Source: Desertimonas sp963732335 (lineage in GTDB: Bacteria > Actinomycetota > Acidimicrobiia > Acidimicrobiales > Ilumatobacteraceae). From it: a stretch of 64,000 nucleotides of DNA. The position numbers and the translations under genes were made by a program. Shown here in pieces: positions 28,511 to 36,874 of the stretch; the first letter of the stretch is position 1, and every line of letters begins with the position of its first letter. The stretch lies in the NCBI GenBank assembly GCA_963732335.1, contig CAVSZO010000033.1, positions 62,001 through 126,000 of the forward strand. Reading direction: 5' to 3'. The notes beneath the pieces were generated by a model. The model ran no database searches. It was not told the origin of the DNA and saw only the letters and a list, made by a program, of their open reading frames with translations.

Positions 28511-28577
28511 CGATGCGAGCGACTGAGCGCCAGCGAAGGAGCGGTCATACCCGGCCTGCGTGGCCGGGGAACGCAAT
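28511..28577 (-). repeat. Dispersed repeat A, copy 2
   Basis: The most divergent copy of repeat A, with the first block (GCGTTCCCCGGCCACGCAGG) fully conserved and about six differences in the second. It lies between the alpha/beta-hydrolase gene and the racemase gene, reads in the direction of the racemase gene, and ends 10 bases before that gene's GTG. The frame of the racemase stays open through the repeat. Confidence 0.8.
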
Positions 28578-28588
28578 GGGGGGCCTAC

Positions 28589-29479
28589 TCACGACATTGC
28601 CGTGACGCCGAGGATCGCCGACACGATCGGCGGCCACAGCGGCGGGGGCAGGTCGTGGCCCATGTCGCTGACCAACAGGAGGTGGGCGCCGGGGATTGCG
28701 TCGGCGGTCGCCGTGCCGCCAGCCGGGGTGATCAACGTGTCGTCGCGCCCGTGGATCACGAGGGCGGGGATGTCGAGACGATTCAGCGCCGTCGTCCGGT
28801 CGCCGCTGGCGTAGATCGCCGCCAGTTGGCGCGGTCCACCCTCCGGATAGAAGCTGCGGTCGAAGCCCTCGGCGGCCCGCCGGCGAATGCGCTCGACGTC
28901 GACGTAGCGCTTCGACGCCCATACGGCCGTCCGCGCCGCGGCGTCGACGTACGCGGTCCGCTCCGTGGGTGGAACGGTGAGCAAGACCTCCAGCGCCTCT
29001 GGCTCGGGCCTGCCGGTGCGTGGATCCCCCGTTGAACTCATGATCGACGTCAGTGACCGCACCCGATCCGGGTGCTCGATCGCCAGCGTCTGAGCGATCA
29101 TTCCCCCCATCGACGCACCCACGACGTGGGCGGCGTCGACGTCGAGGGCGTCGAGCAGGCCGACGCAGTCGTTGCCCATGTCCGACAGGGTGTACGGCAC
29201 GTCGGGCATCGGTCCGCCGGTCAACGTCGCGTCGAGCGCCCGGTGCCAGTCGGCCTTGGCGCCGTCGAGTTTCGTCGACAGGCCACAGTCACGATTGTCG
29301 AAGCGAATGACGTAGCGACCGCCGGCCGCCAGCAGCTCGCAGAACTCGGCGTCCCAGCTCGTCAACTGCACCACGAAGCCGGCAACGAGTAGCACGGCGG
29401 GATCGGCCGGGGATCCGAACGTCTCGTACTCGATCTCGACGATGTCAGGGCGCGTCGACTTGACGGTGGTTCTCGGCAC
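28589..29479 (-). CDS. Alpha/beta-hydrolase (aclacinomycin methylesterase-like)
   Basis: Intact, 296 residues. Seen: oxyanion segment LLVAGFVVQLTSWD, the nucleophile elbow GASMGG, acid Asp in HGRDDTLI and catalytic His in MGHDLPPPLWP. The sequence RFDNRDCGLSTKLDG is typical of the RdmC/methylesterase-like subgroup found in actinobacteria. The true substrate is unknown. Start is the GTG of PRTTVKSTRPD. It is divergent from the LLM oxidoreductase gene; 126 bases lie between, holding repeat A copy 3. Downstream is the racemase gene, so a joint role in acyl-ester or side-chain metabolism is possible. Confidence 0.85.
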   Translation of the reverse strand: MPRTTVKSTRPDIVEIEYETFGSPADPAVLLVAGFVVQLTSWDAEFCELLAAGGRYVIRFDNRDCGLSTKLDGAKADWHRALDATLTGGPMPDVPYTLSDMGNDCVGLLDALDVDAAHVVGASMGGMIAQTLAIEHPDRVRSLTSIMSSTGDPRTGRPEPEALEVLLTVPPTERTAYVDAAARTAVWASKRYVDVERIRRRAAEGFDRSFYPEGGPRQLAAIYASGDRTTALNRLDIPALVIHGRDDTLITPAGGTATADAIPGAHLLLVSDMGHDLPPPLWPPIVSAILGVTAMS

Positions 29480-29523
29480 CCGGTCAGTCTCGCAGCCGCG
29501 TGTACGTTCCCACGACATGACGA

Positions 29524-29588
29524 CATTGCGTTCCCCGGCCACGCAGGCCGTTGCTGGCCGCTCCTCGGCTGGCGCCTCGTCGCTCGCA
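29524..29588 (+). repeat. Dispersed repeat A, copy 3
   Basis: Copy on the plus strand, in the same direction as the oxidoreductase gene that starts 17 bases later. Both conserved blocks are intact and nearly identical to copy 1. A 30-codon open frame begins at an ATG at 29517, just before the repeat, runs through it (LRSPATQA, GRSSAGASSLA) and ends at a TGA that overlaps the ATG of the oxidoreductase gene. A leader peptide is thus conceivable, though third-position changes between copies do not look protein-conserving. Confidence 0.8.
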
Positions 29589-29605
29589 CCGGTGACGGGC
29601 AAGCC

Positions 29606-30505
29606 ATGACGCGTTTCGGGGTGCACACCGGTCTTCAGAACATCTCGATTGACGAGCTGCGGGCTGGGTGGCGGCGCATCGAGGAGCTCGGATTCGATTG
29701 GATCTCGATCTGGGACCACCTCTACGGCGCGACCGGCAACGTCGACGACGCCACCTGCCTCGAGGCGGTGACGATGCACACCGCCCTCGCCGTCGAGACC
29801 TCGCGGGTGCAGTGTGGCGCCCTGGTGTACTCCGTTGGCTTCCGGCACCCGGCCGTGCTGGCCAAAGCGGTGACGGCGATCGACCTGCTGTCGGGTGGCC
29901 GGGCGGCGATCGGCCTGGGCGCCGGCTGGGCGGAGGTCGAGTACAAGGCATATGGGATCGACTTCCCGAGCGTCGGTACGCGCATGGACCAGCTCGAGGA
30001 GTGCGCCGCCTGCGTGCGCAGTCTGTTGCATGCCGAGACCACCTCGTTCGACGGTCGTTGGTTCACCCTCCGAGAGGCGCGCAACGAGCCCAGGCCGGTG
30101 CAGCCGAAGCTGCCGATCTGGATCGGGGGCGGCGGCGAGCGGCGCACGTTGCGTATCGCTGCGCGCTACGCCGATGGCTGGAACGTGCCGTTCATGTCCC
30201 CTGAGACGTTCGGCCGCAAGCGCGGCGTATTGCACGACCATTGCGCCGACACGGGGCGCGACCCGAGCGAGATCATGTGCGCTGTGAACCTCGGGCTGGC
30301 CTGGTCCGAGGAAAGCCTGCAGGAGCAGTTCGGCGCGATCGCCGACTTCGTCCGTCCCGGTGTGCTCGGGGGTTCCGTCTCCGAAGTGGTCGACCGCATC
30401 GGCGAATATGTCGCCGCCGGTGCCGATCAGGTGAACCTCGCGCTGCGCGCCCCGTTCGACCTCGACGCCCTGGAGCGTTTCGCCGCCGCCCTCGATCTTG
30501 GGTGA
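29606..30505 (+). CDS. LLM-class F420-dependent oxidoreductase
   Basis: Luciferase-like TIM-barrel oxidoreductase, intact, 299 residues. Seen: GFDWISIWDHLYG, the family's AVTAIDLLSGGRAAIGLGAGW motif, and LPIWIGGGGERRTLRIAARYADGWN. Actinobacterial members of this type use deazaflavin F420, though FMN use cannot be excluded. The ATG overlaps the stop of the short frame running through repeat A. Substrate unknown. Confidence 0.87.
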   Translation: MTRFGVHTGLQNISIDELRAGWRRIEELGFDWISIWDHLYGATGNVDDATCLEAVTMHTALAVETSRVQCGALVYSVGFRHPAVLAKAVTAIDLLSGGRAAIGLGAGWAEVEYKAYGIDFPSVGTRMDQLEECAACVRSLLHAETTSFDGRWFTLREARNEPRPVQPKLPIWIGGGGERRTLRIAARYADGWNVPFMSPETFGRKRGVLHDHCADTGRDPSEIMCAVNLGLAWSEESLQEQFGAIADFVRPGVLGGSVSEVVDRIGEYVAAGADQVNLALRAPFDLDALERFAAALDLG

Positions 30506-30508
30506 CCG

Positions 30509-31132
30509 TCACTGATTGAGCAGGCGCTGCTTCTGCTCCTCGAACTCGGCGGCGGTGAGTGTGCCGCGGTCGCGCATCGCTTCCAATCGTTCCAGCCGCT
30601 CCATCACGTCGGTGACGGCGGCTGGATCGGCGTTCGGATGATGGTTCTGGAACATCCGCTTCTCGTTCTGCTCCATCTGGGCGTGGATCAGATTCTGGAT
30701 CTTGTCCGGGTTGTGGATGTCGGTGAAGCGCTGCTGCCCGCCTTCGGATCCAGATTCGATGAGTAGATCGCCGGCGCCGACCAGGCGCTCGATGATGGCC
30801 TGGTTGAAGTGCACGCTGTTGACGCGTTCGAGGGGGATCTCGATGCCGCTCTTGGCGAACACGCCATGACGAAAGATGACGCGGTCGCTGGTGATGACGA
30901 AGTTCGTCGTGTTCCACTTGATGAAGCGGACGACGACCCAGAGCGCGCACAGAACGATCACGATGAGGGCGACCCAGCGCAGCTCGTCAGGGGCGTCGAT
31001 GGCGACGAGAAACACCCCGAGGACGATCGACACAACGAAGGCGAAGACCGCCTCGGCGAAATACAGCCAGTGCGGGTGCAGGTCGACTGCGAGCTCCTCG
31101 TAGTCGTTGAGCAGCTTCTTCGGGTACGGCAT
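30509..31132 (-). CDS. Membrane PH-domain (bPH2/DUF304) protein with SHOCT tail
   Basis: 207 residues, intact. Seen: an N-terminal amphipathic segment, two membrane helices (about 22-44 and 48-66), a bacterial PH-like domain (NFVITSDRVIFRHGVFAKSG and IPLERVNSVHF are its typical strands), a hydrophilic helix, and a C-terminal SHOCT motif (LEAMRDRGTLTAAEFEEQKQRLL). SHOCT motifs are thought to mediate oligomerisation. Start at MPYPKKLLND; an in-frame GTG three codons upstream is also possible. Role unknown; such proteins are common in actinobacteria, often near DNA-metabolism genes. It is divergent from the helicase gene, 75 bases away. Confidence 0.8.
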   Translation of the reverse strand: MPYPKKLLNDYEELAVDLHPHWLYFAEAVFAFVVSIVLGVFLVAIDAPDELRWVALIVIVLCALWVVVRFIKWNTTNFVITSDRVIFRHGVFAKSGIEIPLERVNSVHFNQAIIERLVGAGDLLIESGSEGGQQRFTDIHNPDKIQNLIHAQMEQNEKRMFQNHHPNADPAAVTDVMERLERLEAMRDRGTLTAAEFEEQKQRLLNQ

Positions 31133-31207
31133 GGCGAACACAGTACCGGCGGCACCTCATCGGCTCGTGCCAGCGAAGGGCGCACACCCCTGTCGTACAG
31201 TGACCTC

Positions 31208-33109
31208 GTGGACGAGTCGGCCCTGCTCGGAGATCTCGACGCCGAACAACGGACGGCAGTCACCACGCCGTCGACGCTCGTCGCCGTCATCGCCGCCGCC
31301 GGCTCTGGCAAGACCCGCGTGCTCGCCCGGCGGATCGCCTACCGCGTCGCCGCCGGAACGGCCGAGGCCCACCACACGCTGGCCCTGACCTTCACGCGGC
31401 AGGCCGCCGGCGAGCTTCGCCGCCGGCTCCGCGCCGCCGGGCTGCGCGAGCGGATCGAGGCGGGCACGTTCCACTCGGTCGCTCTCGGCGTGATGCGCCA
31501 ACGCTGGGCCGACGAGGGTCGACCGGCGCCGCACGTCACCAACGATCGTCATCGCCTGATCGCCGCAGTCGCCGGCAGTTGTCCCGTCGACACGATCGCT
31601 GCCGAACGCTCGTGGTGCGCTGCTCGCGGAATCGAGCCTGGTGGATATCTCGCCGCGGCTCGAGCCGCCAAACGCCACTGCAGCATTCCCCCGGCGAGCG
31701 TCGCACGAGCGCTCGCCGACTACGAGACGATCAAGCAACGGCGCGGCGTCATCGACATCGACGACCTGCTGCTGGTGCTGACGCGCGCGCTCCACGCCGA
31801 CCAGGACTATGCCGACGTCGTCCGATGGCGCTTTCGACATGTGCTCGTCGACGAGGCGCAGGATCTCAACCCGGTGCAGTACGAACTGCTCCGCCTACTC
31901 GTCGCCGGACGCAACGACCTCTTCCTCGTCGGCGACCCGGCGCAGGCCATCTACGGATTCAACGGCGCTGACCCCTCGTTGCTCCTCGATGTCGATCGCC
32001 ACCTGCGCGGGGTCGAAATCGTCAGAATCGCGACGAACCGCCGATCAACACCGCAGATCGTCGCCGCCAGTATGCACGTGTTGGGCGTCTCGGGCCAGCG
32101 CGGCGAAGCCATCTCGTCGCGCGACGACGGTCCAGCGGTCGAGGTCCGCGGCGCCGGCGACGAGCACGCTGAGGCCGTCCTCATCGCCCGTTTCATTGCC
32201 GCCCGCCCCTCGGATCTGCTGCGCAGTGGCCAGGTCGCCGTGCTCGCCCGCACGCACGAGCAACTGGCCACGTTGCAGCCGGCGCTCGTTGCTGCCGGCG
32301 TGGCCGTGCAACAGCAGGCGATCCCGACGGGGAGTCCCCTCGCCGCCGCCGTGGGAGCGGCCACGGCATTGCGGTCGGCATCGCAGCTGCGGGCATGGGC
32401 GCACGACGTGCTCGAGCCAGCGCCGCCGGCCACCGGTGCGGCGATGGGCGCCCACGAGCAGGCCGACCGCCGAGTTGCAGCCGCCGTGCTGGAGTTCCTG
32501 CGCGAGCAGCCCTACGGCGACGGCAACGAGTTCCGGTCGTGGATCGCCACGACGGCCGTGTTCACCCAGCCGGGCGGCGACGTCGGCGTCGAGTTACTCA
32601 CGTTCCACGCGGCCAAAGGGCGTGAGTGGCACACCGTGGTCGTGGCGGGCGTCGAGACCGGGCTGATCCCGCATCGATCGGCGACGACCCTCGATGCCAA
32701 GGCCGAGGAAGCCCGCCTCCTCCACGTGGCGATGACGAGGGCGGGCGACCACCTTCTCGTCACGTTCGCCGAGCGCCGGCGCGGCTACGCCCGCAAACCC
32801 AGTCCATACATCGTCGGCTTGCCCATCGAAGCCGTGCCCGTCGTCGCCCCACCGGCCCTTGTCGACCAACGGCCAGACGTCGTCGCCCTGCGCACCGACT
32901 CGTTGCAGTCCTGGCGACGAACCGCAGCCCGCGCCGCCGCCCTACTGCCGGCGCAGATCTGCTCCGACGCCGATCTCTCGGCGATCGCCGCGGCACCGCC
33001 GTCGAGCCCTGACGAGTTGTCTGCCCTGGCGAGCTTCGGCCCGGTGACGGCGGCGCAGGTGTTCGAGCCGATCAGAGCTGCCCTCGACGCCGCCGACCCG
33101 TCAGGTTGA
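31208..33109 (+). CDS. UvrD/Rep-family (SF1A) DNA helicase
   Basis: 3'-5' DNA helicase/translocase, intact, 633 residues, shorter than UvrD (about 720). Seen: motif I AAAGSGKTR, motif Ia LALTFTRQAAGELRRRL, motif II DEAQDLN, motif III GDPAQAIYGFNGA, motif V TFHAAKGREW and motif VI VAMTRAGDHLLV. After a linker the C-terminus (SSPDELSALASFGPVTAAQVF) has the look of an HRDC domain, like the actinobacterial UvrD2 group. GTG start at 31208. Its 3' end overlaps that of the convergent glucosidase gene by 9 nt. Confidence 0.88.
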   Translation: MDESALLGDLDAEQRTAVTTPSTLVAVIAAAGSGKTRVLARRIAYRVAAGTAEAHHTLALTFTRQAAGELRRRLRAAGLRERIEAGTFHSVALGVMRQRWADEGRPAPHVTNDRHRLIAAVAGSCPVDTIAAERSWCAARGIEPGGYLAAARAAKRHCSIPPASVARALADYETIKQRRGVIDIDDLLLVLTRALHADQDYADVVRWRFRHVLVDEAQDLNPVQYELLRLLVAGRNDLFLVGDPAQAIYGFNGADPSLLLDVDRHLRGVEIVRIATNRRSTPQIVAASMHVLGVSGQRGEAISSRDDGPAVEVRGAGDEHAEAVLIARFIAARPSDLLRSGQVAVLARTHEQLATLQPALVAAGVAVQQQAIPTGSPLAAAVGAATALRSASQLRAWAHDVLEPAPPATGAAMGAHEQADRRVAAAVLEFLREQPYGDGNEFRSWIATTAVFTQPGGDVGVELLTFHAAKGREWHTVVVAGVETGLIPHRSATTLDAKAEEARLLHVAMTRAGDHLLVTFAERRRGYARKPSPYIVGLPIEAVPVVAPPALVDQRPDVVALRTDSLQSWRRTAARAAALLPAQICSDADLSAIAAAPPSSPDELSALASFGPVTAAQVFEPIRAALDAADPSG

Positions 33110-34734
33110 CAACCACGCTGCCGCGTCGCTCGGGAGCGTGCCCTTGTCAAGGGGCTGGCTCGTCAACAGGACCTCCCGGTGTGGCGGCAGACGCGCACGG
33201 TTCCGCGCCGAAGTTGACGACACAGCGGAAGCCTGGATCGCGGTCGAAGCAGAGCACGTCAGCAGCGGTGTCGACCCACTGCAGCCGACCGTCGCCGAGT
33301 GCCGGGTGCCGGCGGCGGATCCGCAGCGCCGCCCGGTAGTGCGAGAGATGGCTGGCTGGATCGTCCCGTTGTGCCGCCACCGTGAGCTCCCGCCAACTCG
33401 GGGGTTGCGGGAGCCACGGCTGTGACCGGCCAGGGCCGAAGCCGAACGGCGGCTCGGTTCCGGACCAAGGCATCGGGACGCGGCACCCATCACGGCCGCG
33501 CACCTGCCGACCGGAGCGCTCCCAGATCGGATCGTCGAGAACGTCGTCGGGGAGGTCCTCGACCTCCGGAAGACCGAGTTCGTCACCCTGGTAGATGTAC
33601 GCACCGCCAGGGAGGGCGAGCTCGAGCAGGGCTGCTGCCCGCGCCCGGCGGAGCCCGAGGGCGAGGTCGGAATCGACGGAGCCGGCGGGAGCACCGGCCT
33701 CCCCTTGATCGCGGCCGTACCGTGTGCGGTGGCGGATCGTGTCGTGGTTGCTGAGCACCCAGGTCGCCGACGCTCCGACGTCCCAGATCGCCTCGGTGGA
33801 GTCGTCGATCACACGACGCATGCTCTTGGCGTCCCACGGTGCCTTCAGGGCATCGAAGTTGAACGCGCAATGCAGCTCGTCCGGGCGGAGGTAACGGGCC
33901 AGACGTTCCGGCGGCGTGACCCATGCCTCGGCGACGAACGTGCGGGCGCCGCCCGGGCGGGCGGCATACTCGTCGGCGAGCTGTCGCCAGCGTCGGTGGA
34001 TGTCGTGCACCTCATCGCGATCCCAATGCGGGTGGCCGGGATACTTGTTCGCCGGTTGACCGGGGATCCGCGGGTCGTGAACGTCTGGGAGGGTGTCGTC
34101 CTTGGACATCGAATCGGCGACGTCGATGCGGAACCCGTCGATGCCGCGGTCGAACCAGAAGTGCAGGATCGAGTCGAACTCCTCGACGACCTGGGCGTGC
34201 TCCCAGTTCCAATCCGGCTGACTGACGTCGAAGAGGTGGAGGTACCACTGACCGTCGTCGACGCGTTCCCAGGCCGACCCCCCGAACGACGCGGCCCAGC
34301 CATTGGGCGGCTTCGAGCCGTGAGGACCGTCGGCGCCCTCACGGAACCAGAACAGGTCCCGCTCGGGCGCGCCGCGGCCTGCGGCGAGCGCTGCCCGGAA
34401 CCATGGATGCTCCCAGGAACAGTGGTTGGGGACGAGGTCGATGAGGACGCGGATGCCGAGTTCGTGGGCCTCGGCGACCATCGCAGTCGGCGTCTGCCAG
34501 CGTGCCGAAGTCGGGGTTGATGTCCCGGTAATCCGCCACGTCGTAGCCGCCGTCGAGCAGCGGTGACGGGTACCACGGGCTGATCCAGATGGCGTCGACA
34601 CCGAGCTCGGCGAGGTACGGCAGCCTGCTGCGGATCCCGTTGATGTCGCCGATGCCGTCGCCGTCCGAGTCGGCGAACGACCGCGGGTAGACCTGGTAGA
34701 CGACGGCGCTCCGCCACCACTCGGAGGCCCCCAT
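33101..34734 (-). CDS. GH13 alpha-glucosidase (two frameshifts)
   Basis: Glycoside hydrolase family 13 enzyme of the oligo-1,6-glucosidase/alpha-glucosidase type. Seen: WWRSAVVYQVYPRSFADSD, the DLVPNH motif, nucleophile Asp in GFRIDVADS, acid Glu in FVAEAW and the transition-state Asp in LSNHD. Shifts lie at about 34500 and 33200; the second moves the end from an apparent stop at 33147 to 33101 and restores the usual tail (GREVLLTSQPL-like, ending DAAAWLST). Repaired length is about 543 residues. Start is ATG 34734, directly after hairpin repeat D. Cytoplasmic; no signal peptide. Confidence 0.9.
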
Positions 34735-34780
34735 CTTTGGTCGATCACCGGTCACTAGCGTCATCACAGCGACCAAGAAG
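34735..34780 (-). repeat. Hairpin repeat D, copy 2 (glucosidase leader)
   Basis: Minus strand reads CTTCTTGGTCGCTGTGATGA, then CGCTAGTGACCGGTGATCGACCAAAG, and runs straight into the ATG. It matches the ispG leader copy at 51219-51264 at most positions, including the non-palindromic interior (ACG-T-GTGACC). The outer arms CTTGGTCG / CGACCAAG pair with one bulge; the inner arm is mutated, so the hairpin is weaker than in the ispG copy. Confidence 0.6.
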
Positions 34781-34806
34781 TCGGATCCAGCGCGGCGTAG
34801 CCTTCT

Positions 34807-35583
34807 TCACTCGAAATCCACGATGACTGGGGCGTGGTCGCTGGGTTGCTGGCCCTTCCGGGCGTTGCGATCGATGACACACCACTCCACCCGCTCGGCA
34901 ACCGGCGGGGTGGCGAGAACGAGATCGATGCGCATGCCGCGGCCCTCGTGGAAGTCGCCACGGCGGTAGTCCCACCAGGAGAACATCCGGTCGATCTCCG
35001 GGTAGCAGACGCGCAGCACGTCCTGCCAGCCGTTGTCGACGAATCGCTGAATGACCGCACGTTCCGGCGGGCTGACGTGCGTGGCGCCTTCGAAGGCTGC
35101 CGGGCTGTACACGTCGATGTCGGCCGGGGCGATGTTGAAGTCACCGGCGAGGATCACGGCTTCGTGCTGCTTGCGCACCCCCTCGGCGAGGTTGGTCAGA
35201 CGTTCGAGCCAGCTGAGCTTGTACTGATACTGCTCGTGATCGAGCGAGCGGCCGTTTGGAACGTAGACGTTGATGATGGCCACGTCGCCACAGCGCGCCG
35301 TCATGACGCGTGCCTCGGAGTCGGGCTCGAGCCCGTCGTCGAATCCCATCGTGACCTCCGTGAGGCCGATCCGCGACAGGACGCCGACGCCGTTCCAGCG
35401 ACCCTCGCCGTGGTGCGCCGACTCGTAGCCGAGCGCTTCGAACGCCATCGCTGGAAACGCTTCGTCGGCGAGCTTGGTCTCCTGCATGCACAGGACGTCC
35501 GGGCGAATGTCGGAGATCCACTGCTCGATGCGCCCGAGGCGGGCGTTGAGCGAATTGACGTTCCAGGTCGCGAATCTGGTCAT
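34807..35583 (-). CDS. xthA: Exodeoxyribonuclease III
   Basis: AP endonuclease / 3'-5' exonuclease of base-excision repair, intact, 258 residues. Seen: WNVNSLNARLGRIEQWI, the metal-binding Glu in LCMQETKL, YVPNGRSLDHEQYQYK, the active-site pair in AGDFNIAPADIDVY, and C-terminal QPSDHAPVIVDFE with the catalytic Asp-His. All active-site residues of the EEP fold are present. Its ATG overlaps the stop of the NYN-S1 RNase gene by 4 nt, so the two are co-translated. Confidence 0.95.
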   Translation of the reverse strand: MTRFATWNVNSLNARLGRIEQWISDIRPDVLCMQETKLADEAFPAMAFEALGYESAHHGEGRWNGVGVLSRIGLTEVTMGFDDGLEPDSEARVMTARCGDVAIINVYVPNGRSLDHEQYQYKLSWLERLTNLAEGVRKQHEAVILAGDFNIAPADIDVYSPAAFEGATHVSPPERAVIQRFVDNGWQDVLRVCYPEIDRMFSWWDYRRGDFHEGRGMRIDLVLATPPVAERVEWCVIDRNARKGQQPSDHAPVIVDFE

Positions 35584-36874
35584 CGTGTGCTGGAAGCCTG
35601 CTTTCTGGTCCGGCCGGATCGAGTGCGCTTGGTGACCGCCGGCTCCGCCGCCGCGGCCGTCGTCGCGGATGGCTCCTTGACGGCGGCCTTCTTCGCGGGT
35701 GTCTTCTTCGCCGTGGCCGCCTTCTTCGTCGGCACCGTCGCCTTCTGGCTCGCTGCAGCCTTCTTGGCCGGCGCTGCGGCCTTCTTGCTGGCCGTCTTCC
35801 GGCCCGCTCGTGCCGGCGTTGCGGCCGTCGCCTGTGTGGCGGCCGGGGCCTCCTCGGCTTCAGGCGTCCTCTTCGGGGCCGCAGCGGCCTTGGCCGGCGC
35901 GCTTGCGCTGCGCAGTCGGTGCCGGCGCCTCGGGAGCTGCTGCGACCGCGTGGGCGCCGAGACCCGGCAGGGAAAGGTCGACGCTGCGGCGCGCCGGGGC
36001 GAAGCTGTCGACCACAAGCGTGACCGCCTCGCCCTGCGTCATCACCTCACGAGCGCTTCGCGGCGGCGGCGTGCCCATGAGACGCAGCGGCACGTAGCCA
36101 CGAACGTCACCGATGGTCACGTATGCGCCGTGTGACGAGTACGACTCGACCACGCCGCTCACGCTGCTGCCGATCGGATGGTGCTGGATGAAGTCGAGGA
36201 ACGGCAACAGCTCGTTGACCGGTCCGCCACGTGACTTCGCGGCGCTCTCCGTTGGCGCCGCAGCGACCGCCGTGGCGTCGCTGACCTTCGCCGCGGCCTT
36301 GGCCTTCGGCGCCCGTGCCGGGCCCGGGGGCGGTGCCGACGGAACCGGCATTGGCTGGCTCGCCAGCTTGCTCACCGAACGCCGAGCCGGCGCTTTCTCG
36401 GATCGCTGTCGCCCTGGCCTTGCGGCTCACCGCGCCCTTCACGGGCACGCGATTGACGAAGACCCAACCGACGTATGGCACTGGTTTGCCACCGACGAGG
36501 CGACCCTCGTCGAACAACCACGGGTAGGTCCCGTGGAACTCCTGAAAGGAGTCGTTGCTGAGGATCCGCGCGCCCGACTTGTTGGCGATGCTGAGCACGA
36601 AGGCGTCACCACGCCCGACTGCACCCGCCGGCGGCGCAACGAGCTCGTTGTGGGCGACGGCCGCGTCGAACTCGCCGACCTCGCTCTTGGCGATCCGGTG
36701 ACCGAACGTGGCGTCGACGACAACGGTGACGTTCACAGTCGGGTACTCCTCGCGGAAGCTGAGCACGGCTTCGTTGAGCTGGGCGAGACTCGGCGTCGAA
36801 CGACCTTCGGTCGCGATGTTCGAGCCATCGACGACGACGAGGTCGCTGTTGGCGCGGGACGGGCTTTTAGTCAT
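35580..36874 (-). CDS. NYN (Zc3h12a-like) ribonuclease fused to an S1 domain, with Lys/Ala-rich tail (two frameshifts)
   Basis: Probable endoribonuclease. Seen in order: a PIN-like NYN domain (about residues 10-160) with acidic active-site candidates DLVVVDGSN, FDAAVAHNELV, RGDAFVLSIAN and ILSNDSFQEF, plus the Zc3h12a-like HGTYPWLF; an Ala/Lys/Pro linker; an S1 RNA-binding domain (about 200-270; PIGSSVSGVVESYSSHGAYV, RGYVPLRLMG); and a histone-H1-like tail of KKAAxxKKA repeats. Shifts lie at about 36370 and 35910. Repaired length is about 430 residues. It follows kgd (ATGA overlap as read) and precedes xthA, so it is in the kgd operon. RNA cleavage is inferred from the fold. Confidence 0.78.

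Noticed and set aside
29517..29606. Calling the 30-codon frame in repeat A copy 3 as a gene
   Set aside because: There is no conservation or ribosome-site evidence strong enough; kept as a finding only.
30809..31207. Upstream extension of the helicase frame to 30809
   Set aside because: The extra residues are antisense to the PH/SHOCT membrane protein and have no helicase similarity; the GTG at 31208 starts just before the conserved N-terminus.
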